Part shown: positions 23,817 to 36,195 of the stretch, piece after piece
Numbering within the stretch: the first letter of the stretch is position 1
Layout of the letters: every line of letters begins with the position of its first letter
NCBI GenBank assembly: GCA_016946835.1
Contig: JACVTC010000016.1
Location: forward strand, 1,590,001-1,652,000
Origin: Neocallimastix lanati (nom. inval.)
Lineage: Eukaryota > Neocallimastigomycota > Neocallimastigomycetes > Neocallimastigales > Neocallimastigaceae
Length of the DNA: 62,000 bases
Direction of reading: 5' to 3'
Program-made: the position numbers and the translations under genes
Notes under the pieces: generated by a model
Database searches by the model: none
What the model was told of the DNA's origin: nothing
The model's input: only the letters and a program-made list of their open reading frames with translations

Positions 23817-23916
23817 TTTAGGTCGTAAAAATGGAAATTTTTTGAATTTTTTAATTTATTTTTTTTTTTTTTTTTTTTTTTGATTCAATAAAAAATTTCC
23901 ATTTTTATAATCTAAA
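23817..23916. repeat. Imperfect 31-34 bp inverted repeat around a T-run
   Basis: The left arm (23817-23847) contains AAAAATGGAAATTTTTTGAAT. The right arm (23883-23916) is its complement with few changes (ATTCAATAAAAAATTTCC...). The spacer is mostly poly(T). It could form a stem of about 30 bp. Confidence 0.75.
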
Positions 23917-23978
23917 TTAAAAATTAATTTTGAAATCACTAGAAAGGAAGAAGAAGGTCCATCTTTGTAAAATTATTT

Positions 23979-24020
23979 GGAAGTAAATGCTAGATCTCTT
24001 GAAATCTAGTACCTACTTCC
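23979..24020. repeat. Hairpin-forming inverted repeat
   Basis: GGAAGTA...CTAGAT is paired with ATCTAG...TACTTCC around a short CTCTTGAA loop; about 15 of 18 positions pair. It lies in an unusually well-composed stretch (23940-24100). Function unknown. Confidence 0.6.
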
Positions 24021-24289
24021 AAACCTCTAGCTGGTTTATTAAGTCATTATTTAATAAAGGTTACAACATTTGTTTAGTACTGATGTTTTATAAAGCTCTT
24101 TTATGTTTTTTTTTTTTTTTTACTTATGATTTCGGATGAATTTAATATCCATCGTTATATTTATTGAAACTTTCTAAATAATAATAGTAATAATAATGCT
24201 AATAATTTCATAATATGACCATATTTAAAAATTGTGTATTTGTACTAAAATTTTAAATTATTATTTGTAATTTTTCAATTAATTCAACT

Positions 24290-24590
24290 GACGAAACATT
24301 TGATGTTAGAATGAGGTGAACCATCTTCATTAAGTGATGGGCAATAATCATAATGTGGTGGTATTGCTTTGAAAGTAACAAAGATGTACAATTAAAAAAA
24401 AAAAAAAAAAAAAACTTCTCAAGGACATTTTAGAATAGATAAAGGAACACAATTATCATTATCATAGTTCAGTTAAGTCTTATGACGCCTAATATAGGAT
24501 ATACATTTCCTGCAAGTGGAACAGGAGTTGAGCATAATTGGGGATATCATCATTCATCAGTGGCTACCAATAGTTTTTAAAAAAATTTTT
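24290..24590 (+). pseudogene. Relic of a coding sequence, family unknown
   Basis: Broken open stretches: one around 24310-24392 with GEPSSLSDGQ, then two stops, then CGGIALKVTKMYN; and one at about 24476-24578 reading MTPNIGYTFPASGTGVEHNW and ending in ATNSF. They are separated by a poly(A) run and a frameshift. Codon-like composition suggests a former gene. I do not recognise the product. Confidence 0.35.
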
Positions 24591-24719
24591 TTTTTTTGTA
24601 GGTCCGTTTAATTCCTAAGAAAAATCTATGAATAGTTTCAATGAATGTGGATGCAAAACTTCCAAAATTTTAGGCATCACTCATCACTTCTTCCATTAAA
24701 ATCATTTATAAAGGTTTCT

Positions 24720-24890
24720 TTTTTTTTTTTTTTTTTTTCTCTCTCCTATTCCTTTGTCATTGATAATTTCAATCTTCCCTCATATATTTAATAATATAAC
24801 AATAAATTTTTAAATTTTTATTTTAATAAAAAAAAAAAAGTCTGATTTTTATAAAACAGATTTTATTATGTTTTTATAATTTTTTTTTCT

Positions 24891-24938
<48 letters not shown>

Positions 24939-25097
24939 GGTCTTATTTTGCATTATATATATATATATATTTTTTACTTTAATATAATCTGTTATACATA
25001 AACTTTTAAAGCAATCCAAGAAAATATTACCTATATTTAACATACATGCAATGCGAATCTATTTAGAATACTAATTAAATACATTAAATGTATTCAG

Positions 25098-25140
<43 letters not shown>

Positions 25141-25532
25141 AGTTGATAATAAGTTATGCAAAAGAAGCAATAGCTAAAAACCCCCAAAAATCAAAGAGAT
25201 TATTGTAGACATACTACATACTGCATGTATATAAAATATAAATATATGAAATAAAAAAAAAAAAAAAATTAAAAGAAATACAATAAAATTAATTTGTATT
25301 TTTTTTTTTTTTTTTTTTTTTATTATATTTCTAAATTATTGATACATTTTATTTACAATAATTTAATACAATATACATAATAATATACATAATGCAACAT
25401 TATTATATAATACTAATGCTTATCTATTAATATTATTTTAACACGTATTAGAATAGTAATGTACAAATAACATGTAAATATTTATTTCTTATATATATAA
25501 GATCTTCCTAATAATAATAATATAAAAAAAAA

Positions 25533-25565
<33 letters not shown>

Positions 25566-26020
25566 TACTAAATAATAATTAAATAATTATATAATCGGTT
25601 ATTTATTCAGTTAAATAGTAAATAATAATAGTAAATAATAATAATAATAATAACAACAACAACAACAATAATAATAATAATAATAATAATAATAGAATTA
25701 TTATATTATATATTTAAAATTAAATATATTTATTAAAATAATAATTACTAATAGTTCATTTTAAAAAAATATTTAAACACTTTTAGTTAAAATAATATTT
25801 AATAATAGTTCATTTTAAATATATATATATATATATATTTTTTAACATATTAATATTTTACTAATTATAATTTAATCATTTTAATTTTAATTTTAAATAT
25901 GATGCCATTAATTTATGTTTGAATAATAAAAACTAATTTTATATTAATTAAGGTTTGAGTATTTGTATTTTATATCATTTAACCCACCTTAAGATACAAC
26001 TATGCCATTGTTGTATTAAA
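24720..26020. other. Gene-free AT-rich DNA
   Basis: Long poly(T) (about 24900-24932) and poly(A) (about 25098-25139, 25526-25563) runs, AAT/AAC trinucleotide runs (25613-25692), and (TA)n. Nothing coding is visible. Confidence 0.65.
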
Positions 26021-26029
26021 CTTAATAAT

Positions 26030-29000
26030 ATTTTTTTAGGTGTACTGGTCGTTCTATTCAAGTTTGTGTGTTAGGGATCCATTAATTGAACTGTATTGAA
26101 TTTCTTTTTTAACTACTTGATAAGGTCCAATAAAATAAGGATCCCATTTATATCTTGAAATTTATCTTATTTTGACTAACTCGCTAATTTTTTATTTCAT
26201 TTTGTTTATTTGTTGCATTATTTTTTCTGTAGGTTTTGGAATTTCTTTTTTTTTTTTTTTTTTTCTTGTTTAATTTTTCTAAAGTTACCTCCATCTTTAA
26301 TGTATTCTTCTTCATTTAATTTTATAAATACGGTCCTCTAAAATTTCTTTCTTAAATTCTCTAATTTCCTTATGACCTTCAGTATTAATTTCATTTTGTT
26401 CTTGTTCTATTTCTTTTTCACTTTCATTATTACTTTGAATCTTTATGATTTACAGCGTTAACTTGATAATTACTGTTGTTAATATATGTTATCTCATTTA
26501 CTGTCTAATATTTTATTCATATATAATATGACATTATTGAAAAAGTTGATTTTTCAAAATTGACATAATTCTTTAATTTTATTTTTATGTTTTTCATTAA
26601 TAAAAGCATTACTTTCATTATATTGTAATATATAGGAATTTATATTGTTCAAAATATTATTATTATTATTATACTGAATAATATTGGATTTTAATTGATT
26701 TAATTGATTTATAAAATTTCTATGATTGTTTGGATTCATCCATATACCTTACTTTTTTTTCCCTCGAAATTTTTTAAAATTTGAAATAATTTTGAATTTT
26801 TTTTTATTTTTTTTTTTTGTTCTAAATTAATTTTTTGAATTTTTTTTTGTAAGAGTGATTTTTTGATTTTTAAATTTTTCTGTTTCATTTAAAAATTTTT
26901 CTAATTTCTTAATATCCTTATTTTCTAAGTCCTTATTTTCTCTCTCCTGAGATTGATTACTTCCTTATTATTAGATAATTTCTATTATATTATTTTTTTT
27001 TCAACTACTTTTATTAGGTCTTATTATTGGATAATTTCTATTATATTATTTTTCTTCAAATACTTTTTTATTATTAGATCTAATAAATTTGATAAAAATA
27101 GGAATTCTTTTATTCAATAGCTTGGTTCCCAACCACAGGAGCAATGATATTAAAATTTTCAACTGAAGTAAAGCGACACAACTTGACTTAAGTTTCTAAT
27201 AAGAAAATTGAAATATATATCTTTATGCGGTTAGTGACACAGAAATCCGCAGTGAAGGTATTAATTATCAATTGAAACTTTCCAGTCGAACCACAATGGC
27301 ATTCGTAAACAGTACTATCACCAAAAAAAAAAAAGAGCTTCATAAATTCGACCTTTACATATATATATTAACTTGTTTGTAGGTACCTGACAGATTAATA
27401 ATATAAGTAGTACTCACTCAATTAAAATTATTTTCAGAATCTATGAGTAATTTTCCTTCGGTATATTGTCTACTGATGAATTCACAATTCCCAAGTTCAT
27501 CACTATGAAATTTTTTTTTTGCATTTTAGATAGTACAAAAGGTTCCATGGCCTCGAGAGAGCTATACAAATTTTATTTTTTTTCATAATTTTTAAATTTT
27601 TATTTTTTTAGTTTAATTCTGACCTTTTTTTTTGAGAGCATCTATTCAAAATTTGACTAAAAAAGTAATATTGCATTTTGGTATTGGTCAAATCTTTCTT
27701 TAATAATTTCATCTGGTTCCATATTAGTTAATTTTTGCTAGATTTTTATGACGTTTTCTTTTTTTTTTTTTTTTTTTTTTTTGTATTACCTTCCTGCTCA
27801 TTAATTTTTTTTTTTAATTTCGTTTCTTTAAATGCTACTTTCTTATTAATTACATAGTTTCTTGTAAATTATTAATATTTGAATCTTTAAAATTATTTCT
27901 ATTTTTTTTTTTTTTTTTTTTTTTTTTTGCTATTTGGTTGAATTTCACGAGATGATTTGTCCTCATAATTATTACTTTCTTTATTAATTTTATACTTATT
28001 TTTTATCAATATAATTTTTGATTTCTTTATCTTTGTTTAATTTATTTATTATTGATTACATAATTATTAGTATTGTTTAAATTCTTTAGAAGATTCATCT
28101 ATTTTAATACTCTCTTTAAAGGTAATTTGTCTTTAATAAATTCTTTTCTAACTTTAGGTTTTAATATTTTCTTATTTGATAAATCAGCTTCTTCTTCATC
28201 TTTTTTTTTTTTTTTTTGGAAAATATCCTTTTTTTACTAACCGTATTAGCTTTAGTTTTCCTAATTTCCGTTTTCCAGCATCTAAAGAAAACTTCTTTTC
28301 TTTTGGCAGTATCTACAAAATATTTCTTCTTCTTCTCAGGAGCGTTATTGGAATTTAAGGTAGAAAACGTTCACTTCCTTTTTTTTTTTTAGTAGTTTCA
28401 ACGTTTCATTTGAGGTATTCGTTGAACAAACTTGATTCTTCATTAAGCATTTCTTTGGTATTTCAAGTATTCAAAATGATTTAAATTTTTGAAGAGTTAT
28501 ATTTCTTATGACCTTCTTTCGTTACAAAAAATAGCACCATCTGTTCCTCTATATTATTTACCTTTATTCCTATCATTATTCAAATTATTTATTTTTTTTT
28601 TTTTTTTGAAATTATTATCGAGTGATTCATGAGTGACTGGGTGATTATTAAAGGTTTTGTTACTATGGGAATTTAAAAAAATTTTGTTTTTTTTTGATTT
28701 AAAGGAAGAATTTCCATTAGAGTTTCCAGTTTTTTATTTTTTTTTACCACATTCATTTTTAACTTCATCAATTTAATTCAGCGGTAGAAAAAGGCTTTTT
28801 TTTTTTATTCATTCTTTTTTTTTCCAAGCAATTTTTAAACACCTTTCCATGCTTCTTTCTTGTTTTTTAAAAAAATTGACTTCAAAGAAATCTGAAACAG
28901 AAATAACATTTTTCGATCTTTTTCCTCTAGCTTATGTTATAATTCTTTGTATTCCCTGTTAAAAAAAAAAATCTTTAATATTTTCCTTTAGTCGTTAGAG

Positions 29001-29300
29001 TCATAGTCATATATTCTTGAGCCTATCAATTATATCTTCTGGATCCCTCTATATAAGTCTTCGAAAATCCAGAAGAGCATCCCCAGCATTTCTTCTAAAG
29101 AGGGATAAACAATTACTATAGTCCACATCTTTATATGTTACCAGAGCTATTAAAGACAATGAATACTTTTACCAATCACTTTAAAAATTTACAATTATTA
29201 TTTAAAAATTTTCTTCTTCATCATCATCAGTAATCTGCTAAAGAATGATCCCAAGCCTTCATTTGATTCTACCAAGCATCAACCTCCTTAGTTGTATCTA
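26030..29300 (-). pseudogene. Heavily decayed LTR retrotransposon, probably Ty3/gypsy
   Basis: Read on the minus strand from high to low coordinates. A gag-like piece lies near 29300-29000 (RNAGDALLDFRRLI, with PEDIIDRLKNI near 29030). A frameshifted zinc-knuckle remnant lies near 28540-28500, with EGHKKYN in the right spacing for a CCHC box. A protease-like patch near 27470-27420 reads EGKLLIDSENNFN, resembling the L-I-D-S-G start of retroviral-type proteases. An integrase C-terminal piece near 26150-26050 reads YKWDPYFIGPYQVVKK, matching the family's P-K-W-x-G-P-Y-x-V pattern. Reverse transcriptase and RNase H are not seen and there is too little room for them, so large deletions have occurred. 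Poly(T) runs interrupt it throughout. The element type is a reasoned guess from the integrase end. Confidence 0.5.
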
Positions 29301-29595
29301 AATAGGATTTGAATGTTTTGGAATTGCATTTTGTTTATTTTTTTTTTTTTTTTTTTTTTTTTTTTATTAATTCTTCAGTCATTTTCCTAACGTTAATCCT
29401 ATCTTTTAATGGACTGAAAAATTCTTTAATCGAAAAACAATTTAATTTCTTTTTTTTTTTTTTTTTTTTTTTTATTATTATATTTAATTTTATTTTAAAA
29501 AAAATTAATATTGAAATATAATAAATATATTTTTCCTTCTATAAAAGCCGATATCTCCACCAAATAATATACAACTCAAAAGTTCGAGGTACTAT

Positions 29596-29810
29596 TGTTG
29601 GGAATTTATTTATTAAATTTATTAAAGTATTATTTATTTATTTTTTTATTTATTTAATGTTATTATTAAGATTACAGATATTGATTCAAATAAAATAATT
29701 ACACTTGACTACACATTTAATACTATTGAACAATTTTCTTAACATACTTTTCTTAATTCAGAGAAAATACTTTATTTTTATGTTATTTAGTTAAATTTTT
29801 AATAGTTTTT
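29596..29810 (+). repeat. LTR-like dispersed repeat, copy 1
   Basis: It starts TGTTGGGAATTT, a typical LTR start, and shares about 200 bp with 37690-37990. The best-conserved core is GACTACACATTTAA...ACATACTTTTCTTAA..TTCAGAGA. The similarity seems to begin slightly upstream, at GTTCGAGGT in both. Probably a solo or partial LTR. Its relation to the gypsy remnant just to the left is unproven. Confidence 0.55.
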
Positions 29811-30600
29811 TTTTTCCTTGTATTAAAATTTGGTAATTTAATTTTAATTTAAATTTTAAATTTTAATCTGTAATTTTTTTTTCATTTAAATTATTTATTA
29901 ATAACATTATTTTTTTATTATTATTACGTGTACTTAATTGTGATACAGGTTTATTTTTATGGAGAAAAAATATATTATTTCATTTCAATTAATATTTTTA
30001 TTTATTACACTAATCTTTTAAAAATTTTTTTCTAAATATTTTTCAGATTAACTACCTTAACAAAATTACAAAATAAATTAAGTACTCTTTTCTATACTCT
30101 AAACTTAGACAAAAAGTATCCATTAAACTATAGTTTTTGTTTTCTTTTTTTAAGTACTATTTCCTTCAATAATATATAAGAAGAAAATGGTTCTCATCAT
30201 TTAGTATCAGTTATAGCTTATTCTATATAGTTAATATATACATATTTATAAAATAACATTGTGACTCTATATATAATCTACTATGACTATTCTTATTAAA
30301 CAAAAAAAAAATATTTCTATTAAGATTTAAATATAAAAAGATAAATAATATTAAAAAATATAGCTATTTATTATTTTTAATGAAGGCATATACTAATTAT
30401 AAATTTTTAAAAAAAAATCAATAGTATTAGTTAGTACACTTGATAACGACTTACTGTTTTCATTTAAATTTTTTAAAAATAATAAATGAAATATGACTTT
30501 TTTTTTTTTTTAATTTTTTTGGAGTTTAATATATATTATAATCTTCTTAATTCAAATATTTGTTTATTTAAATAAATATTAATTGATTATCAAGATTAAA

Positions 30601-30639
<39 letters not shown>

Positions 30640-31590
30640 AATTATAAAGATATTTATATTTATATATATATATATTTTTTTTGTGGATAACATTTTAAAT
30701 TCGTTGTGAATTAGGACCCCTAAATCATCATCATCATCAGCTTATCTTATATAGAGTAAAAATCAAAAAAAAAAAAAAAAAAAAAAATTATTTTATCTAT
30801 TTAAATTGATAGATCAGAAATAAAATAAAATTAAAAATAAAAGTCCAAAGAGGAGGCGGAATATAGCGGAAATTAAAAATTAAAAAAAAAGTTTAATGAG
30901 AAGGCGGAAATATAGCGGAAATTAAAAATTTAAAAAAAAAAAAAAAATAAAATAAAATAAAAATAAATTAAATTTAAGATAATAATTTAAACAAAAATAG
31001 AAACGGTCTATATATATATATATATTGATATATATATCTCTTTTTATTTTTTATTAATGAGGTGCTTTTATAATAAATAGTACTATAAATCTAAATATAT
31101 TTCATTAAAAAAAAATATTCCATAGTTTTGTTATTTATTATTAATAATTCCATCATTTAATAATGTGACTCACATTATTTTTTATATATATCTTTTGAAA
31201 AGAAATATGTTAATAGTTTCACTGAAATATTATTCATATATTTATTTCATAAAAATCGTACATAATATTAATAAAAAAAAATTGATCCTAATGATAGATA
31301 ATTATATTAATATGATTTAATTTATTAATAAAATGATATATCATAACTTTTTAAAAATATTTTTAAACTTTTAATATTATTTTCAAATTATTATATTTTA
31401 AAAGTTTTTGTGAAATTTTTTTGGTTAAAATTTTAAATTTTATTATATGTAACTACATAGTTTTTTTTTTTTTTTTTTTTTTTTTTAGTTTTTTGTTTTT
31501 AAAATTTAGTTAATTAATAAATTTTAATATAAAAAGTTTTATTAATAATAATAATTTTAATAATAATATATAAAACATCGTTCTACATAA
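29811..31590. other. Gene-free AT-rich DNA
   Basis: Mixed A/T with no coding frame on either strand. Contains a (TCA)n run near 30728 and the short tandem repeat listed next. Confidence 0.6.
30850..30936. repeat. Two tandem copies of a GGCGGAA-containing unit
   Basis: Units at about 30850-30889 and 30897-30936 share GGCGGAAATATAGCGGAAAT (one A fewer in the first). The G+C content of the motif stands out against pure A/T flanks. Confidence 0.75.
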
Positions 31591-31602
31591 TATATCATAA
31601 TA

Positions 31603-31605
<3 letters not shown>
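31591..31605. repeat. Target-site duplication of the LINE insertion, left copy
   Basis: TATATCATAATACAT, identical to 32473-32487. It lies directly outside the poly(T) that marks the element's poly(A) tail. Confidence 0.85.
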
Positions 31606-31653
<48 letters not shown>

Positions 31654-32472
31654 CTTAGAGAAAACTTTATTTAATTTATAATAATAATAAAATTACATGA
31701 AATTAAATGAAAAAATAACAAATAAAATACATGAAATAAAATATTATATATTATAAAATTATAAAAGTGCGTTAGAAGCAATAGCCTCTAACTTTTCCCA
31801 TTCCTCGATAATAACACCACGTCCATTATTGTGAGTAATAATTTCAGTATTAGTGTTATCAATCGAATCTGTATCTGGAGGTGAAAATCCATGCCTTATC
31901 ATTTCGACGTCGACGCTCTTGGTAACGGTAGATTCAACGGAATACCATTTCATCATCAAACTAAAAGATCGACAAATTAATGGTATTACGTTTGTTAGAA
32001 ACTCCGCAATCCCCACAAAATACGGAACAGTTGACGAAGTTGAACTTTGTTTAAAAATATTGTCAACTAATTGTCTTTGTTCCCCATCATTAACTTTAAT
32101 TTTTGAATATATTGAACGCCCACCAAGAAGTGCACTCAATATATAATAATAAATATTATTATCATAATCCTTTTCTGAATCTAAAGAAACATCCAAGGAT
32201 TTTTGTTCAATTATCAATGCAAACTTCAAAAAGAGATCATCTAGAAAAGGTAAAGATTTATTTCTGTAATTTTCCAATTCTTTACAGGCAAAGATCCAGT
32301 GAGAAAAGCTAGGTACACTAACACCACAACAAGGGCAACATTTAGGGCAATCTTCTGAGACGATTTTTCTTTTAATGGAAATACTAATGTCGAATTTAAA
32401 ACCACACCTAATACGAGAAATCCAAAAGAATCCCAACTGATACTTAGGATATTGAAATGTTAAGTTTCTGAT
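31606..32472 (-). mobile_element. 5'-truncated LINE (non-LTR retrotransposon) insertion
   Basis: An 867-bp minus-strand insertion. A T-run of about 45 bp (31606-31650) is its poly(A) tail, then a 3' UTR of about 108 bp (31651-31758), then the C-terminal part of the polyprotein. A perfect 15-bp duplication (TATATCATAATACAT) flanks it, as expected from target-primed reverse transcription. The first 5' kilobases are missing. The long pure tail and undamaged frame mark it as one of the youngest insertions here. Confidence 0.85.
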
Positions 32473-32487
32473 TATATCATAATACAT
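31759..32487 (-). pseudogene. C-terminal domain of a LINE reverse transcriptase polyprotein
   Basis: A 242-codon frame without stops. It contains a Cys-rich knuckle typical of LINE C-termini at about residues 45-70: CPKCCPCCGVSVPSFSHWIF then AC, which fits C-x2-C-x8-H-x4-C. The preceding ISRIRCG corresponds to the family's L-x-R-L-R-T-G motif. The end aligns with the decayed copy at about 4920-5200 (shared ITxEW/IEEW block). The apparent start codon and first five codons are not LINE sequence: they lie in the right-hand target-site duplication. The frame is therefore a truncated remnant, not a functional gene. Reverse transcriptase catalytic residues and endonuclease are absent. Confidence 0.85.
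32473..32487. repeat. Target-site duplication of the LINE insertion, right copy
   Basis: TATATCATAATACAT, identical to 31591-31605. The base outside each copy differs, so the duplication length is 15 bp. Confidence 0.85.
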
Positions 32488-33330
32488 AATATAAATATTT
32501 ATATATTAAATAGTATTTAAAAGTACAAAAATTATTTATAGAAATTATATATAGCTGTTTTGATAGTATAATTTAATTCTTTATTATTAAATATATCTTC
32601 TTTAATTATATAATAAATAACAGATTTTTTTTTTTTTTTATTATTTTATTTTATTTTTTTTTAAATATATTTTTAATTATATTTATATTTTATATATTTA
32701 TTTATTTATTATTTTATTTATTTTATTTATTTGTTTGTTTATTTAGTTATTTAGTTATTTTATTTTATAATTTCTAAAAAAAAAATTTTTTTTTGTGAAA
32801 TGAAAACTATCTGAATGGAAATTTTTTTTTTTTAAAAAGGCTTCATATTTCGAAAGGCAACTTTGCCAAATACAACTCCTCCAATTGAAATATTTATTTT
32901 TAGTCAATAAAATTTAAAGAAAAAAAATTAACAATTTTTTTTTTAAAAATTAAATTACTTTCAAATATAAAAAGTTTATCTTTGAATTTTAAAACGCTCT
33001 TTTTTACAAATAAAAAATAAAAAAAAAAAAATTTAAAAGTAAATAAGTTAAGATATACAAAAATAAATTATTAATTAATAAAGTCTTTATTAAAATTATT
33101 AAGATAACATAATGAAAATTCATATAATAAAAACCAAGTATATAGTGTAGTTTATTGAAAATGAAAGAATAATTACAAATAATTAAAGAAAGAATTGAAG
33201 AGGACAAAAGGAATGACTTTTTTGATGATAAAAAACTTCTGTAAAACACTTGAAAACCATGAAATATTACAAAAAAAAAGTGAATTTAGAAATGATGAAT
33301 AAAATTAAAATTTATTTGGGTTTTTTGGTT
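32488..33330. other. Gene-free AT-rich DNA
   Basis: No supported gene. A short better-composed piece near 32841-32890 could be retroelement debris. Confidence 0.5.
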
Positions 33331-33530
33331 GTGGCCTTAGATTTTGAGAAAGCAACTCCATATAATAATATATTTAAGAAAATAAAGCCAATTTAAGAAA
33401 ATAAATATTCTTACTGAGCTCCATAAAATAAACTAATCTTTCTGACTTAAGATTAAACGCTTTCTTAGCATAAAAAAAATGATAAAATAGTATTAGAGTC
33501 CTCTTTCATTAGAAAATTAATCCCCCAAAA
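33331..33530 (+). pseudogene. Scrap of a LINE reverse transcriptase
   Basis: The plus strand reads VALDFEKATPYNNIFKKI, matching the LINE reverse transcriptase motif A (F-x-D-F-x-K-A-Y-D) that carries the first catalytic Asp. After frameshifts, TNLSDLRLNAFLA occupies the place of the following strand (V-R-V-N-G-x-L-S). Stops and indels throughout. It ends in an A-rich stretch just before the 3' end of the LysM gene. Confidence 0.5.
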
Positions 33531-33574
33531 AAAAATAAAATAAAAAATAAAAAAAATAAAAGGAAATTAATTTA

Positions 33575-34679
33575 TTAAATGTTATCGTTAGTTTTATGAA
33601 ATCCGTTCAATAAGAGATCATCACATCTATCTTTGCTGTTTTCACGAAAATAGCAGACATCATGTCTATTACATACAGCATCTACAACATTTCTAACTTC
33701 TTTTTCATTAACTCTTAAAAAATTATGACTACAACCATCGGTTAACTGATAAACTCTATAAAGAAATGGATGATTTACTCCATCTTCAAAAGTTAATGAT
33801 TCATCACGTCTATATTCTTGTTTTACCCTGGTTATTACTTGATATTCATTATATAATACAGTAGTTTTATCAGGACCGTAATGAGAACGTAGATATTGTA
33901 AATACGGTTCTTGATAATTGGAGGATATAGCAGATTTTCTAATTCCTCCTCTTTTATCAATATTGACTTCTTGAATTGTACTATTATTTTCTTTTTCTTG
34001 ATTATATTCATTCTTTTTATCATTTTCAACTTCTTTTCTTTCTAATAATTGAACACTTTTACAAAAGCTATTTCATAAAAAAAAATTAATTTATAATTTA
34101 ATTTAGACATCATTATATATATATATTAACTTACTTAATGTAAGAGTGATAAGGATCTTTGATCAATGTATCTGTAGTTAAGCCATAATATGTATTAATT
34201 TCTTTTATTGTCTTAAAATTATATGGATTATTATGATCATTCAAAATTTTTTCATAGTAGGACTGTCCATTCTCACAATTATTAGCACATTGATTATAAT
34301 TAAATTTTTCATTTTCATTTACAATTAGACTGTCTACTAATTCATAAATTTTATTGAATTTTGAATATGATTTTTTACCATAAAAATTAAAAATATCATT
34401 CAAAGTTGAATTTACGAGGATTGCTTTGTAATCGAATTCATTATTTTAATTATTGTTATTTTTGTAAATGCCATCTATACAAAATGTATTTTTAATAACA
34501 TTACTGCAATCAATGCTTGGATTTAAATTAAAAAATTTTAAATTTTCAATTCCTGCATTATTAGTTATTTCAAAACAACTACGTTCGGAATCTACAGTAT
34601 AATGCTTTTTACATATTGGTTCAATATTTTTTGCTCCAATTATATTTATAAAAATTAAATAAATTAATGTTAATAGCAT
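33575..34679 (-). CDS. Secreted LysM-domain protein with a phospholipase-A2-like C-terminal region; one in-frame stop
   Basis: The minus-strand ATG at 34679 opens a signal peptide (about residues 1-16, MLLTLIYLIFINIIGA). A LysM domain follows (about 21-68): HYTVDSERSCFEITNNAGI then LNPSIDCSNV and FCID, the usual chitin- or peptidoglycan-binding fold. A TAA at 34446-34448 interrupts the frame after residue 77, yet the same frame stays open to 34135. A 67-nt intron (34134-34068, GTAAGT...TAG) follows, and exon 3 (34067-33575) continues in phase to a TAA. Exon 3 holds LTDGCS and VCNRHDVCYF then KDRCDD, the Cys-His-Asp-Cys pattern of secreted phospholipase A2 (catalytic His at 33662-33664). A possible 57-nt, frame-keeping intron (34480-34424, GTATAG...AAAG) would remove the stop. 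So the product is either a two-domain secreted protein, a 77-residue LysM peptide, or a fresh pseudogene. LysM is firm; PLA2 is likely but unproven. Confidence 0.62.
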
Positions 34680-34826
34680 ATTTTTTATTATAAATCAAAT
34701 AATGAAATTATTATACTTGCTTTTAATATTAGTTCAACCAATCAATTTATTTACTTATTTACTTACTTTTATTTAATTAATTAATTAATTAATAATATAG
34801 CTAAATACTACCATTATGGAAGTGAT

Positions 34827-35118
34827 TTTTCACTCTTTTTATATATTATGAAAAAAATATCAAATTTATATATATATATATTAAATGATTGGATATAATA
34901 TTCATTGTTAATCATATTAAATGTCATATTGTATTAATAATATGGCTTATATAATTTATTCCAAAAAGGATTATTGATTATTTATTTTTATATTTGTGTA
35001 ATCTTGGAGTTATATATTTACTACAATTATATATATAAGAAACTTTTCACTCTTTAATATATTATGAAAAAACATCAAAATTATATATAAATTGAATGAT
35101 TGGATAAATATTTATTAT
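34827..35118. repeat. Imperfect direct repeat of about 75-80 bp in the LysM gene 5' flank
   Basis: 34827-34906 and 35044-35118 share TTTTCACTCTTT..ATATATTATGAAAAAA, then ATCAAA and TGAATGATTGGATA. The flank is otherwise gene-free. Confidence 0.7.

Positions 35119-36195
<1,077 letters not shown>

Noticed and set aside
34131-34403. A separate 90-codon gene on the minus strand
   Set aside because: It would need a TTG start and is in the same frame as the LysM part, with an intron to exon 3; it belongs to that gene.
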